From an uncultured Oscillospiraceae bacterium (GTDB taxonomy: Bacteria > Bacillota > Clostridia > Oscillospirales > Oscillospiraceae): a DNA stretch of 35,692 nt. The notes under the pieces were generated by a model that did no database searches, was not told where the DNA came from, and worked only from the letters and a program-made list of their open reading frames with translations. The stretch covers positions 1-35,692 of the forward strand of contig CALXDP010000019.1 in NCBI GenBank assembly GCA_944387095.1. Direction: 5' to 3'. Made by a program: the position numbers and the translations under genes. Positions 1 through 8,234 of the stretch are shown here, one piece after another; positions within the stretch are counted from its first letter, which is position 1; every line of letters begins with the position of its first letter.

Positions 1-156
1 GAGCTGGAGAGCAAGCTGGTGGAGCTGAAGAAGGACCTGTTCAACCTCCGTCTTCAGCACGCCACCAACCAGCTGGAAAACCCCATCCGCATCGCGGAAG
101 TCAAGAAGGACATCGCCCGCGTGAAAACCATCCTGCGTGAGCAGCAGGGCCGATAA
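1..156 (+). CDS. rpmC: Ribosomal protein L29, 3' part only
   Basis: The first 156 bases are an open frame (51 codons plus TAA) without its start, cut by the window edge. The peptide is helical and charged and ends in the L29-type pattern of two helices, with [19 protein letters not shown] near the C-terminus. L29 is a small protein of the large subunit that sits near the peptide exit tunnel. Its place directly before rpsQ (13 bases apart, with a GGAGGAG Shine-Dalgarno between them) is the standard order of the S10/spc cluster. The start lies outside the window. Confidence 0.93.
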   Translation, partial: ELESKLVELKKDLFNLRLQHATNQLENPIRIAEVKKDIARVKTILREQQGR

Positions 157-169
157 GGAGGAGTAGACG

Positions 170-433
170 ATGAGTGAAGTGAGAACCTCTTCTCGTAAAA
201 CCAGAACCGGCCTGGTGGTTTCGGACAAGATGGACAAGACCGTTGTGGTCGCCATTGCCGACCGCGTGGCCCACCCTCTGTATAAGAAGATTATCAAAAG
301 GACCTATAAGCTGAAGGCTCATGACGAGCTCAACCAGTGCGGCGTGGGCGACTGGATCCGTGTGATGGAGACCCGCCCTCTGTCCAAGGACAAGCGCTGG
401 CGCGTGGTTGAGATCATCGAGAAGGCGAAGTAA
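170..433 (+). CDS. rpsQ: Ribosomal protein S17
   Basis: This 87-residue protein matches S17, a primary 16S rRNA-binding protein of the small subunit with an OB-fold. The motif [18 protein letters not shown] near the N-terminus and the central [16 protein letters not shown] segment are diagnostic for the family, and the length is normal. A GGAGGAG Shine-Dalgarno lies just upstream of the ATG. It follows rpmC and precedes rplN by 15 bases and is surely co-transcribed with them. Confidence 0.98.
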   Translation: MSEVRTSSRKTRTGLVVSDKMDKTVVVAIADRVAHPLYKKIIKRTYKLKAHDELNQCGVGDWIRVMETRPLSKDKRWRVVEIIEKAK

Positions 434-448
434 GAAGGAGGTGCCAGT

Positions 449-817
449 ATGATTCAGGAAGAAAGCTATCTGAAGGTGGCCGACAATACCGGCGCCAAGG
501 AGATCAAGACCATCCGCGTACTGGGCGGCTCCAAGCGTAAGTTTGGCAATATCGGTGATGTGATCGTCGCCTCTGTGCGCAAGGCCGCCCCCGGCGGCCA
601 GGTCAAGAAGGGCGATGTGGTCAAGGCCGTCATCGTCCGTTCCACCCGCGGCGTACGCCGCGCCGACGGCAGCTATGTCCGCTTCGACGACAACGCCGCC
701 GTTCTCATCCGTGAAGACAAGAACCCCCGTGGCACCCGTATCTTTGGCCCGGTGGCCCGTGAGTTGAGGGACAAGGACTACATGAAGATCCTGTCCCTGG
801 CTCCCGAAGTCCTGTAA
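449..817 (+). CDS. rplN: Ribosomal protein L14
   Basis: The 122-residue product has the universal L14 start [19 protein letters not shown] and the typical [18 protein letters not shown] segment. L14 is a beta-barrel protein of the large subunit that contacts 16S rRNA at an intersubunit bridge and interacts with L19. The length is exactly that of the family. AAGGAGG lies upstream at good spacing. It sits between rpsQ and rplX, as in nearly all bacteria. Confidence 0.99.
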   Translation: MIQEESYLKVADNTGAKEIKTIRVLGGSKRKFGNIGDVIVASVRKAAPGGQVKKGDVVKAVIVRSTRGVRRADGSYVRFDDNAAVLIREDKNPRGTRIFGPVARELRDKDYMKILSLAPEVL

Positions 818-832
818 GGGGGGTAACGAGGT

Positions 833-1144
833 ATGAGCATGAACGTAAAGAAGAACGATACCGTCGTTGTCCTGTCCGGCAAGGACAAGGGCAAGCAGGG
901 CAAGGTGCTGTCTGTGGACCCCAAGACCCGGAAGGTGGTGGTGGAGAAGATCAACATGGCTTCCCGGCACCAGAAGCCCCGCCGTCAGGGCGAGGAGGGT
1001 GGCATCATCCAGAAGGAGATCCCCCTGTACGCCAGCAAGGTCATGACCGTGTGCCCCAAGTGCAGCAAGCCCACCCGCGTGTCCCACAAGATTGAGGGCG
1101 GCAAGAAGGTCCGGGTGTGCAAGCACTGCGGCGCCGAAATCTGA
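833..1144 (+). CDS. rplX: Ribosomal protein L24 with zinc ribbon
   Basis: This 103-residue protein has the KOW motif of L24 (KKNDTVVVLSGKDKGKQGKV) at residues 5-24. At the C-terminus it has two CxxC pairs (CPKC and CKHC), the zinc-binding form common in Gram-positive bacteria. L24 starts assembly of the large subunit. The first ATG is followed two codons later by a second one (MSMNV); the first is closer to the usual spacing from the GGGGGGTAACGAGG ribosome-binding region, but either is possible. Confidence 0.97.
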   Translation: MSMNVKKNDTVVVLSGKDKGKQGKVLSVDPKTRKVVVEKINMASRHQKPRRQGEEGGIIQKEIPLYASKVMTVCPKCSKPTRVSHKIEGGKKVRVCKHCGAEI

Positions 1145-1163
1145 GAAGGAGGAGGAGTAACAA

Positions 1164-1715
1164 ATGGCTAACCCCAATTTGAAGGCAAAGTATACCGCCG
1201 AAGTCGCTCCTGCCCTGATGCAGAAGTTCGGCTATAAATCCGTGATGCAGATTCCTCGGGTTGACAAGATCGTGGTCAACTGCGGCTGCGGCGAAGCCCG
1301 GGATAATGCCAAGGTGCTGGAGTCCGTGGTAAATGACCTGGCCACCATCACCGGCCAGAAGCCCGTCATCACCAAGGCCAAGAAGTCTGTGGCCAATTTC
1401 AAGCTTCGGGAGGGTATGCCCATCGGAGCCAAGGTCACCCTGCGCCAGGATAAGATGTGGGAGTTTCTGGACCGCCTGTTCAACGTGGCCCTGCCCCGGG
1501 TGCGTGATTTCCGAGGCATTAACCCCAACGCTTTTGATGGCCGGGGCAACTATGCTCTGGGCCTGAAGGAGCAGCTGATCTTCCCCGAGATCGACTATGA
1601 TAAGATCGACAAGATCCGCGGTATGGACATCGTAATCTGTACCACCGCCCAGACCGATGAAGAGGCCAAGGAGCTGCTGACGCTCCTGGGCGCTCCCTTC
1701 ACCACCAACGGCTGA
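1164..1715 (+). CDS. rplE: Ribosomal protein L5
   Basis: The 183-residue product matches L5, which binds 5S rRNA and forms part of the central protuberance. Family motifs are visible: [17 protein letters not shown], then [22 protein letters not shown] around residues 63-84, and [21 protein letters not shown] in the second half. The length is normal. The Shine-Dalgarno GAAGGAGGAGGAG lies in the 19-base gap after rplX. L5 precedes the short S14 as expected for Firmicutes. Confidence 0.99.
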   Translation: MANPNLKAKYTAEVAPALMQKFGYKSVMQIPRVDKIVVNCGCGEARDNAKVLESVVNDLATITGQKPVITKAKKSVANFKLREGMPIGAKVTLRQDKMWEFLDRLFNVALPRVRDFRGINPNAFDGRGNYALGLKEQLIFPEIDYDKIDKIRGMDIVICTTAQTDEEAKELLTLLGAPFTTNG

Positions 1716-1731
1716 TAGGAGGAAGAACAGC

Positions 1732-1917
1732 ATGGCTAAGAAATCTATGATTCTCAAGGCGCAGCGTGAGCCCAAGTTCTCCAGCCGCCGCAACAACCGC
1801 TGCAAGATCTGCGGCCGTCCCCACGCTTACCTCCGGGACTACGGCATCTGCCGTATCTGCTTCCGGGAGCTGGCCTACAAGGGCCAGATCCCCGGCGTGA
1901 AGAAGGCGTCCTGGTAA
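1732..1917 (+). CDS. rpsN: Ribosomal protein S14, short zinc form
   Basis: This 61-residue S14 is the short type Z protein, with two CxxC pairs (CKIC and CRIC) that bind zinc in the head of the small subunit. The signature [20 protein letters not shown] is intact. A TAGGAGGAAGAAC ribosome-binding region precedes the ATG. In most Firmicutes rpsH follows after a few tens of bases. Here the next gene starts only 781 bases later, so this gene marks a break in the operon. Confidence 0.99.
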   Translation: MAKKSMILKAQREPKFSSRRNNRCKICGRPHAYLRDYGICRICFRELAYKGQIPGVKKASW

Positions 1918-2130
1918 AAGGAAGCGCGCAGGGAAGCCTGAAGCGGAGCGAGGGTAAAACCAAGATTTGCGCATCAGATCTGTGTTTTGCCCAAGCCGCG
2001 GCGAAAGCGGCCCGGCCGCGCGTCCAACCCGCAGCGCCATTACCGAGCCGCTGCGAGCAGGTGAAGCAGCACGATAGCGAGAAGCGCCTTGCCCCCGAGA
2101 GGGCGCTGGGCGTGAACAGGATGGTGTAAA
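1918..2130. repeat. Diverged short repeats, block 1
   Basis: This stretch after rpsN has no convincing gene. It is made of related short blocks rich in GAAGCG, GAGCCGCTGCGAGCAG (2045-2060) and GCCGCGGCGAAA (about 1995-2006). The first two motifs recur in block 2 before rpsH. The last recurs as GCCGCGGCGAAA inside the element after rplQ (11665-11676). This looks like remains of a dispersed palindromic repeat family. The repeats are clear by eye, but the family is not identified. Confidence 0.55.
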
Positions 2131-2131
2131 T

Positions 2132-2163
2132 CGGCTTCTGCCGGAATCTTCCGGCAGAAGCTG
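2132..2163 (+). terminator. Strong hairpin, possible terminator
   Basis: CTTCTGCCGG and CCGGCAGAAG form a perfect 10-bp stem (2135-2144 with 2151-2160), extended by three more pairs including one G-U, around a six-base loop. The run that follows (CTTTGCCCGTTTT) is only weakly T-rich, so termination may be partial. It stands between rpsN and the promoter at 2213 and could separate two transcription units. Confidence 0.5.
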
Positions 2164-2212
2164 CTTTGCCCGTTTTCAACCCACGTTTTCGGGTGTGTCC
2201 ATCAAAAAAGTC

Positions 2213-2241
2213 TTGCTTTTGACAGATGGAAGAGGTATAAT
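2213..2241 (+). promoter_or_regulatory. Sigma-A-type promoter inside the spc operon
   Basis: TTGCTT (2213-2218) and TATAAT (2236-2241) are separated by 17 bases, a near-ideal vegetative promoter. Nothing coding starts right after it; the transcript would begin about 2248 with the structured element at 2249-2367 and continue to rpsH. A TTGACA at 2219 is only 11 bases from the TATAAT and is unlikely to be the -35. Confidence 0.7.
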
Positions 2242-2248
2242 AAATTGC

Positions 2249-2367
2249 TTTTGCGCATAGAGCCAGTGCCAATATTCACTCCCAACGCGTCCGGGAGTGT
2301 CCAACCCGTAAACTGCAGGAAAGAAGCCTGCGGGTACGGGGTTTTGGCACGATGGAGGGGCGCAAAA
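2249..2367 (+). ncRNA. Structured 5' leader element upstream of rpsH
   Basis: Nested complementary arms fold this 119-base stretch into one compact structure. TTTTGCGC (2249-2256) pairs with GCGCAAAA (2360-2367). GTGCCAA (2266-2272) pairs with TTGGCAC (2344-2350). Inside are two hairpins: CACTCCC/GGGAGTG (2277-2283 with 2293-2299), and CCCGTA/TACGGG (2305-2310 with 2335-2340) carrying GCAGG/CCTGC (2315-2319 with 2327-2331). It begins a few bases after the -10 box, so it would be the 5' end of the rpsH transcript. The position suggests an autogenous ribosomal-protein leader or another cis-acting RNA. I do not recognise a known family; that part is inference. Confidence 0.6.
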
Positions 2368-2480
2368 TCCAAGACAGTCAAATCCGCGCACGAAAGCCGC
2401 GGTTTTGATATTAAGCCCCGCGGAATGCGGGAAGGCGGATAAAAGGTCGGAGAACTTACCTGACTTCGATACCTTTCCGT
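2368..2480. other. Intergenic, further pairing potential
   Basis: After the structured element, ATCCGC (about 2392) and GCGGAT (about 2435) could pair around two CCGCGG copies. No gene is visible here. It may be part of the same leader RNA. Confidence 0.3.
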
Positions 2481-2489
2481 CTGTACCAA

Positions 2490-2649
2490 GAAGCGTCTGA
2501 GCCGTTGTGAGCAGCCCGGATGGACCAAAGCGAGGGACGCAAACCAGGGAACGGGCCTTGTTTCCGCTTGTGTTCCGAGACGTAGGCAAGCCGGGCGCTG
2601 CGAACAGGTGAGGCGTGACAGCTAGAAGCGTCCGAGCCGTCGCGAGCAG
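2490..2649. repeat. Diverged short repeats, block 2
   Basis: Two 25-base copies of the same unit occur at 2490-2514 and 2625-2649, both reading GAAGCGTCYGAGCCGTYGYGAGCAG, with only three C/T differences. Between them GGGCGCTGCGAACAGGTGA resembles GAGCCGCTGCGAGCAGGTGA of block 1. The copies flank the promoter and leader region on the side next to rpsH. No reading frame here looks like a protein. Confidence 0.6.
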
Positions 2650-2698
2650 CGCAGGTCAGAGCGCATTCTTGGTAAATCTGAACAGGAGGTAAAAACTC

Positions 2699-3100
2699 AT
2701 GCAAATCACCGATCCCATTGCGGATATGCTGACCCGCATCCGCAACGCGAACAACGCCAAGCATGACACCGTGGATGTTCCGGCTTCCAACATGAAGAAG
2801 TCCATCGCCCAGATTCTGCTGGACGAGGGCTACATCAAGAATTTCCAGATCATCAACGATGGTACCCAGGGCGTGATTCGCATTACCCTGAAGTATCTGC
2901 AGCCCGGTAAGGAGAAGGCCATCACCGGCCTGCGCCGGGTGTCTAAGCCCGGCCTGCGCGTGTATGCCGGCGCGGAAGAGCTGCCCCGTGTCCTGCGCGG
3001 CCTGGGCATCGCGATTGTGTCCACATCCAAGGGCGTCATGACCGACAAGAAGGCCCGCCAGGCCCATGTCGGCGGCGAAGTCCTTGCGTTCGTTTGGTAA
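2699..3100 (+). CDS. rpsH: Ribosomal protein S8
   Basis: The 133-residue product matches S8, a primary binder of the central domain of 16S rRNA and, in Escherichia coli, the translational repressor of the spc operon. The start [20 protein letters not shown] and the end [17 protein letters not shown] are typical. AGGAGG precedes the ATG. The gene begins after an unusual 781-base gap carrying its own promoter and a structured leader, so it probably heads a second transcription unit. Confidence 0.99.
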   Translation: MQITDPIADMLTRIRNANNAKHDTVDVPASNMKKSIAQILLDEGYIKNFQIINDGTQGVIRITLKYLQPGKEKAITGLRRVSKPGLRVYAGAEELPRVLRGLGIAIVSTSKGVMTDKKARQAHVGGEVLAFVW

Positions 3101-3113
3101 GGAGGGTATAGGA

Positions 3114-3659
3114 ATGTCCAGAATTGGTAGAGCTCCTATCGCCGTCCCTGCCGGCGTGGAGATCAAAATCGAAGAGAACAACGTTGTGACGGTGAAGGGA
3201 CCCAAGGGCACCCTGACCGAGCAGTTCCACCCCAACATGGTCATTTCCATGGAGGGCAGCGAGCTGCACGTCACCCGTCCCAACGATCTGAAGGAGAACC
3301 GCTCTCTCCACGGCCTGACCCGCAGCCTGCTCAACAACATGGTGGTGGGCGTCACCGAGGGCTACAAGAAGACTCTGGAGGTCAACGGCGTGGGTTACCG
3401 CGTGGCCCTGGAGGGCGGCAAGCTGGTGATGAACCTGGGCTTTTCCCACCAGGTGACCATGGAGGCCCCCGAGGGGATCAGCATTGAGGTTCCCACACCC
3501 AACCAGATCGTCATTTCCGGCTACGACAAGCAGTTGGTGGGCCAGTTCGCCGCCAACGTCCGCGAGAAGCGTCCCCCCGAACCCTATAAGGGCAAGGGTA
3601 TCAAGTACTCGGACGAGGTCATCCGCCGCAAGGTGGGCAAGACCGGCGTCAAGAAATAA
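3114..3659 (+). CDS. rplF: Ribosomal protein L6
   Basis: This is L6, 181 residues, a two-domain large-subunit protein near the GTPase centre. The start MSRIGRAPIAVPAGVEIKI is the family norm and is preceded by GGAGGG, so I chose the ATG at 3114 over an upstream in-frame ATG inside rpsH. The C-terminal signature PEPYKGKGIKYSDEVIRRK is intact. The gap from rpsH is 13 bases. Confidence 0.99.
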   Translation: MSRIGRAPIAVPAGVEIKIEENNVVTVKGPKGTLTEQFHPNMVISMEGSELHVTRPNDLKENRSLHGLTRSLLNNMVVGVTEGYKKTLEVNGVGYRVALEGGKLVMNLGFSHQVTMEAPEGISIEVPTPNQIVISGYDKQLVGQFAANVREKRPPEPYKGKGIKYSDEVIRRKVGKTGVKK

Positions 3660-3678
3660 TTGAGGAGGTGTGCCGATT

Positions 3679-4038
3679 ATGATTAGAAGACCGAATACCA
3701 AGGCTCAGCGCCTGCACCGTCATAAGCGTGTTCGCAGCAAGGTGTCCGGCACCCCCGAGCGTCCCCGCCTGAATGTGTTCCGCAGCGAGACCAACATCTA
3801 TGCGCAGATCATTGACGATACCAAGGGCGTGACTCTGGTTTCCGCTTCTTCCCTGGAAAAGGGCTTTGAGGGTACCGGCAGCAACTGTGAGGCCGCCAAG
3901 AAGGTGGGCCAGGCGGTTGCCGAGCGGGCAAAGGCCAAGGGCATTGAGACCGTCGTGTTTGACCGCGGCGGCTACCTGTACCATGGCCGTGTCAAGGCTC
4001 TGGCCGAGGGCGCCCGCGAGGGCGGCCTGCAGTTCTAA
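3679..4038 (+). CDS. rplR: Ribosomal protein L18
   Basis: The 119-residue product matches L18, which binds 5S rRNA with L5. Visible are the basic N-terminus ([20 protein letters not shown]), the NIYAQIIDD segment and the conserved end [26 protein letters not shown]-like tail. The ATG at 3679 is 10 bases after GAGGAGG; a GTG at 3670 lies too close to it to be the start. Confidence 0.98.
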   Translation: MIRRPNTKAQRLHRHKRVRSKVSGTPERPRLNVFRSETNIYAQIIDDTKGVTLVSASSLEKGFEGTGSNCEAAKKVGQAVAERAKAKGIETVVFDRGGYLYHGRVKALAEGAREGGLQF

Positions 4039-4054
4039 GGGAGGAGGAAAAATC

Positions 4055-4555
4055 ATGGCTCGTTTTGAAAGAGAACCCAAGGAGTACGTGGAGAAGGTTG
4101 TGTACCTCAACCGCGTTTCCAAGACTGTAAAGGGCGGCCGCGTGGCCAAGTTCTCCGCCCTGGTCGTCGTGGGCGACGAGAAGGGTAAGGTGGGCTACGG
4201 CCTGGGCAAGGCTGCCGAGGTGGCCGAGGCCATCCGCAAGGGCATCGAGGACGCCAAGAAGAACATGGTGACCGTCACCCTGTCCGGCAACACCATTCCC
4301 CACGAGGTCATCGGTGAGTTTGGCGCCGGCCGGGTGCTGCTCAAGCCCGCCAGCAAGGGTACCGGCATCATCGCCGGCGGCCCGGTCCGCGCGGTGATGG
4401 AAGCCGCCGGCGTGTCTGACATCCGCGCCAAGTGCCTGCGCACCAACAACCCCCAGAACGTGGTGGCTGCCACTATGGCCGGGTTGAAGGCCCTGCGCAG
4501 CCCCGCCGAGGTGGCCCGGATCCGCGGTAAGAGCGTGGAAGAAATCATTGGTTAA
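4055..4555 (+). CDS. rpsE: Ribosomal protein S5
   Basis: The 166-residue protein matches S5, a small-subunit protein at the mRNA entrance that affects decoding accuracy. The N-terminal double-stranded-RNA-binding-like domain ([20 protein letters not shown]) and the C-terminal domain with [19 protein letters not shown] are present. GGGAGGAGG precedes the ATG. A longer in-frame reading upstream overlaps rplR and is not credible. Confidence 0.99.
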   Translation: MARFEREPKEYVEKVVYLNRVSKTVKGGRVAKFSALVVVGDEKGKVGYGLGKAAEVAEAIRKGIEDAKKNMVTVTLSGNTIPHEVIGEFGAGRVLLKPASKGTGIIAGGPVRAVMEAAGVSDIRAKCLRTNNPQNVVAATMAGLKALRSPAEVARIRGKSVEEIIG

Positions 4556-4569
4556 GGAGGCTTGCGACC

Positions 4570-4755
4570 ATGGCTAACACAATTCAGATCAAGCTCGTCA
4601 AGAGCCTGAACGGCCGCCTGGCCAAGCACAAGGCGACCGCCGAGGCCCTGGGCCTGCGTACCATCGGCGATGTGACCGTCCAGCCAGACAACGCGGCTAC
4701 CCGGGGCAAGATCGCCAGCATCGGTTACCTGCTCGAGGTAACTGAGAAAGCCTGA
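4570..4755 (+). CDS. rpmD: Ribosomal protein L30
   Basis: This 61-residue protein is the short bacterial L30 of the large subunit. The pattern [27 protein letters not shown] is typical, with the family-wide GLR turn. AAGGAGG ends the preceding intergenic stretch. It stands between rpsE and rplO, the conserved order. Confidence 0.97.
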   Translation: MANTIQIKLVKSLNGRLAKHKATAEALGLRTIGDVTVQPDNAATRGKIASIGYLLEVTEKA

Positions 4756-4768
4756 GGAGGTGCCCAAG

Positions 4769-5209
4769 ATGAATCTGCATGAACTTTCTCCCGCCCCCGG
4801 TTCTACCCAGGTGGGTAAGCGCAAGGGCCGCGGTCCCGGCACCGGCAACGGCAAAACTGCCGGCCGCGGACATAAGGGACAAAAGGCCCGCTCCGGCGGC
4901 GGAGTGCGCATTGGTTTTGAAGGCGGTCAGATGCCGCTGACCCGCCGTCTGCCCAAGCGCGGTTTCAACAATATCTTCGCAAAGCGGTTGGAGACCGTCA
5001 ACGTGGCTTCCTTGAATCGATTTGAGGACGGTGCCACCGTGAACGTTTGCGACCTGCTGGAAAAGGGGATCCTTTCCAAGTGTGAGTACGGAGTGAAGAT
5101 CCTGGGCAATGGTGAGGTCACCAAGAAGCTCACCGTGCGGGCTTCCGCTTTCTCCGCCTCCGCGAAGGAGAAGATCGAAAAGGCAGGCGGGACGGTGGAG
5201 GTGATCTGA
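4769..5209 (+). CDS. rplO: Ribosomal protein L15
   Basis: The 146-residue product is L15, a late-assembly protein of the large subunit. Its glycine- and arginine-rich start ([20 protein letters not shown], then [20 protein letters not shown]) is diagnostic. A GTG at 4760 overlaps the GAGGAGG Shine-Dalgarno, so the ATG at 4769 is the better start. It ends one base before secY, suggesting translational coupling. Confidence 0.98.
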   Translation: MNLHELSPAPGSTQVGKRKGRGPGTGNGKTAGRGHKGQKARSGGGVRIGFEGGQMPLTRRLPKRGFNNIFAKRLETVNVASLNRFEDGATVNVCDLLEKGILSKCEYGVKILGNGEVTKKLTVRASAFSASAKEKIEKAGGTVEVI

Positions 5210-5210
5210 G

Positions 5211-6539
5211 ATGATTCAGACCATCTGCAATGCGTGGAAGGTGCAGGAGCTGCGCAACAAGCTGCTGTTCACCATCTTTGCCCTGCTGATCTTTCGGGTG
5301 GGCGCGGCCATCCCGGTGCCCTTCATTGATTCCAACACCCTTCAGACCTATATGGAGGCCCAGTCGGCCAGCATCTTTGGTCTGCTCAACGTGATGAGCG
5401 GTGATGCCTTTGCCTACGGCACGGTGTTCGCCCTGACGATCCAGCCCTATATCAACAGCTCCATTATTGTGCAGCTGCTGACCATCGCCATCCCCGCGCT
5501 GGAGCGTCTGGCCCGGGACGGCGGCGAGGAGGGCAAGAAGAAGATCGCCGCCATCACCCGGTATGTCACCGTGGCCATCGCCCTGATCCAGGCCTTTGGC
5601 TATTACACCCTGATCCGGTCTGCCGGAGTGCTGTCTGCCCAGGGTGTGTGGCCCGCCATCGTGATCATCGCCGCTCTCACCGCGGGTTCCGCCTTTGTCA
5701 TGTGGCTGGGCGAGCAGATCACCGAGTTTGGTGTGGGCAACGGGATTTCCATCATTCTGTTTGCCGGCATTGTGGCCCGGGGCCCGGCTATGGTGTCCTC
5801 CATGATCAGCGGAGTGCGCAGCTGGGCCAGCGGCAGTAGCACCGCCGCCACCCTGCACCCCGCCTTCATCCCCCTGGTGATTGTGGGCATGCTGTTGTTG
5901 GTGGTTTTCATCGTGTTCATCACCAACGCAGAGCGGCGCATTCCCGTGCAGTACGCCAAGCGGGTGGTGGGCCGGAAGATGTATGGCGGCCAGTCCAGCC
6001 ATATCCCCATCAAGGTGAATATGTCCGGCGTCATGCCTGTCATTTTTGCCCAGGCCCTCGCCTCCATCCCCGCCACCATCGGCATGTTCTTCCCCTCCGC
6101 CCAGACTGAGGGGTCCGGGTGGAACACCTTCCTGGAGATCTTCGACTCCAACGGTCTGGTGTACTCCATCGTCTACTTCCTGCTGATTGTGCTGTTCAGC
6201 TACTTCTACAACACCATCCAGTTCAACCCCGTGGAGGTGTCCAACAACCTGAAGAAGAACGGCGGTTTCATTCCCGGCTTCCGTCCCGGCAAGCCAACCG
6301 CTGACTTCCTTCAGAAGGTGATCTCCCGGTTGACGCTGTTCGGCGCCATTTATCTGGCCGTGGTCGCTCTGCTGCCCGCCATTACCGGGAATATCATGAG
6401 CGCCTTGGGGTCCAGCGCCGGCAGCAGCCTGGCCATCGGCGGCACCTCTATCATCATTGTGGTGGGTGTTGCCCTGGAGACCACCAAGGCCCTGGAGGCC
6501 CAACTGATGATGCGTCATTACAAGGGATTCCTTGAGTGA
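5211..6539 (+). CDS. secY: Protein translocase subunit SecY
   Basis: This 442-residue integral membrane protein is the channel of the Sec translocon in the cytoplasmic membrane. It shows the expected N-terminus (ELRNKLLFTIFALLIFRVGA), the plug and lateral-gate region around INSSIIVQLLTIAIP, the cytosolic loop with ERRIPVQYAKR, and the loop FNPVEVSNNLKKNGGFIPGF, with about ten hydrophobic segments. The length is normal. It starts one base after the rplO stop. Confidence 0.99.
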   Translation: MIQTICNAWKVQELRNKLLFTIFALLIFRVGAAIPVPFIDSNTLQTYMEAQSASIFGLLNVMSGDAFAYGTVFALTIQPYINSSIIVQLLTIAIPALERLARDGGEEGKKKIAAITRYVTVAIALIQAFGYYTLIRSAGVLSAQGVWPAIVIIAALTAGSAFVMWLGEQITEFGVGNGISIILFAGIVARGPAMVSSMISGVRSWASGSSTAATLHPAFIPLVIVGMLLLVVFIVFITNAERRIPVQYAKRVVGRKMYGGQSSHIPIKVNMSGVMPVIFAQALASIPATIGMFFPSAQTEGSGWNTFLEIFDSNGLVYSIVYFLLIVLFSYFYNTIQFNPVEVSNNLKKNGGFIPGFRPGKPTADFLQKVISRLTLFGAIYLAVVALLPAITGNIMSALGSSAGSSLAIGGTSIIIVVGVALETTKALEAQLMMRHYKGFLE

Positions 6540-6555
6540 TGAGAAGGTGAACGCT

Positions 6556-7188
6556 ATGAAGCTGATCATGCTCGGCGCTCCCGGCGCTGGCAAGGGGACC
6601 CAGGCCGCTATCCTGAGTGAGCGGCTGGGGATCCCCACGGTTTCCACGGGGAACATCCTGCGCAGCGCAGTCAAAGAAGGCACTCCGGTGGGCTTGGAGG
6701 CCAAGCGCTACATGGATGCCGGTCAGTTGGTTCCCGATGATATCATCATCGACATCGTGGCGCAGCGGCTGGCCCAGCCCGACTGCATCAAGGGCTTTAT
6801 CCTGGACGGGGTGCCCCGCACCATTGCCCAGGCGGAGGCGCTGGAGCGGGCCGGAATCCTGTTTGACAATGTGCTGTCCTTTGAGATCTCCGACCAGGAG
6901 ATCGAGCAGCGCATGGAGGGGCGCCGGTTCTGCCACCGCTGCGGGGCCTCCTACCACGTGCGCAGCGCGCCATCCCAGGTGCCCGGCGTGTGCGACAAGT
7001 GCGGCGGGGAGCTGGAGCAGCGGGATGATGATAAACCAGAGACGGTGAAGCACCGCCTGAAGGTCTACCACGCGCAGACTGAGCCGCTGAAGGAGTTTTA
7101 CGACAAACGGGGCATTCTGCGCCCGGTACAAAACCAGCCCAGCATCGAGGCCACCACCCAAGTGGTGCTGGATGTGCTGAAACTGTAA
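6556..7188 (+). CDS. adk: Adenylate kinase with zinc lid
   Basis: This 210-residue enzyme interconverts ATP plus AMP with two ADP. The P-loop GAPGAGKGT lies at residues 7-15. The lid carries two CxxC pairs (CHRC and CDKC) spaced as in zinc-binding adenylate kinases of Gram-positive bacteria. DGVPRTIAQAEAL is the AMP-site region. The start is the ATG at 6556, after GAGAAGGTG, rather than an upstream in-frame ATG overlapping secY. Confidence 0.99.
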   Translation: MKLIMLGAPGAGKGTQAAILSERLGIPTVSTGNILRSAVKEGTPVGLEAKRYMDAGQLVPDDIIIDIVAQRLAQPDCIKGFILDGVPRTIAQAEALERAGILFDNVLSFEISDQEIEQRMEGRRFCHRCGASYHVRSAPSQVPGVCDKCGGELEQRDDDKPETVKHRLKVYHAQTEPLKEFYDKRGILRPVQNQPSIEATTQVVLDVLKL

Positions 7189-7191
7189 GCG

Positions 7192-7956
7192 ATGGAACTG
7201 ATCACATTAAAATCACCCAGGGAACTGGAGTGTATGCGCAGGGCCGGGCGGATTACTGCCGGGGCGCGGAAACTGGCTGGAGCATTGGTGCGGCCTGGCG
7301 TCACCACCTTGGAGATTGACGCTGCGGTGCGCAAGTATATCGAAGGCCAGGGCGCCCGACCTTCCTTTCTGGGATATGCTGGTTTTCCCGGCTCAGCATG
7401 CATTTCGGTCAACGACGTGGTCATTCATGGCATCCCTTCCAAAAAGGTTGTACTCAAGGAAGGGGATATCGTCAGCGTAGACGTGGGTGCCTATGTCGAC
7501 GGCTTCCACGGGGACTGCGCGGCTACCTTTGCCTGCGGCCAGATATCTGACGAGGCCCAGCGCCTGATAGAAGTGACGCAGCGCAGTTTCTGGGAGGGCA
7601 TCCAGTTTGCCCGGAGCGGGCAGCGGGTGTCCGATATCTCCCACGCGGTGCAGCAGTATGTGGAAGCCCACGGCTACTCCGTGGTGCGGGACTTCGTGGG
7701 CCATGGTGTGGGCGCCAAGCTCCATGAAGCGCCTGAGGTTCCCAACTATGGCCCCGCCGGTCACGGCGCCCGGCTCCAGCCGGGAATGACCATCGCGGTG
7801 GAGCCCATGGTGTGCCAGGGCGACTGGCATGTGCGGGTGCTCAAGGACAAATGGACTACGGTGACGGCGGACGGCTCCCTGGCCGCCCACTATGAGAACA
7901 CCATTCTCATCACCGAAGAGGAGCCCGAGGTGCTCACCGTCTGTGAGGAAGACTGA
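7192..7956 (+). CDS. map: Methionine aminopeptidase, type I
   Basis: The 254-residue product removes the N-terminal methionine from new proteins. The metal ligands can be placed: Asp in VDVGAYVDGFHGDCA (two aspartates), His in GHGVG, Glu in VEPMV and Glu in YENTILI. The type I start (SPRELECMRRAGRIT) is present. It starts 3 bases after adk, as in many Firmicutes alpha-type clusters. Confidence 0.98.
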   Translation: MELITLKSPRELECMRRAGRITAGARKLAGALVRPGVTTLEIDAAVRKYIEGQGARPSFLGYAGFPGSACISVNDVVIHGIPSKKVVLKEGDIVSVDVGAYVDGFHGDCAATFACGQISDEAQRLIEVTQRSFWEGIQFARSGQRVSDISHAVQQYVEAHGYSVVRDFVGHGVGAKLHEAPEVPNYGPAGHGARLQPGMTIAVEPMVCQGDWHVRVLKDKWTTVTADGSLAAHYENTILITEEEPEVLTVCEED

Positions 7957-7957
7957 G

Positions 7958-8230
7958 ATGCGCTTCGAAAAAGCTCAGATTGTCCGCTCCCTCCGGGGCC
8001 GGGACAGTGGCTGTCTGCTGTGCGTCATGGACGCCCAGGAAGATTGGCTGCTGTTGGCGGACGGGAAGCGGCGCCGGGTGGACCGCCCCAAGCGAAAACA
8101 GGGTAAGCATGTTGCCCTGGTGGGGGAATGGGATCATCCGGTGATGGAAAAAGTCCGAGCCGGCCAGTCTGTCCGGGACAGAGAACTTCGGGCGGCCCTG
8201 GCGGCCTTTCGGGAGGAAATGGAGGTATGA
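7958..8230 (+). CDS. KOW-domain RNA-binding protein
   Basis: A 90-residue protein whose start [18 protein letters not shown] and following strands fit the KOW/L14e-like RNA-binding proteins found in Clostridia between map and infA. The middle is rich in basic residues ([16 protein letters not shown]). Its function is not established; a ribosome-associated role is inferred from position. It starts one base after the map stop codon, and its own end carries the GGAGGT Shine-Dalgarno for infA. Confidence 0.9.
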   Translation: MRFEKAQIVRSLRGRDSGCLLCVMDAQEDWLLLADGKRRRVDRPKRKQGKHVALVGEWDHPVMEKVRAGQSVRDRELRAALAAFREEMEV

Positions 8231-8234
8231 CGCT

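Noticed and set aside
2219-2241. TTGACA at 2219 as the -35 box
   Set aside because: Only 11 bases separate it from TATAAT; TTGCTT at 2213 has the right 17.
2249-2367. 5S rRNA, because of the similar length of about 119 bases
   Set aside because: The arms nest as one closing stem around two hairpins, and the conserved 5S sequences are absent.
2245-2442. A 65-codon open frame from a TTG over the structured element
   Set aside because: There is no ribosome-binding site and the base-paired arms explain the sequence better than coding.
5130-6704. A 524-codon open frame on the minus strand across secY
   Set aside because: It is antisense to a certain gene, has low-complexity His/Gly/Asp-rich translation and no family likeness. 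Long antisense frames are common with GC-rich codon use.
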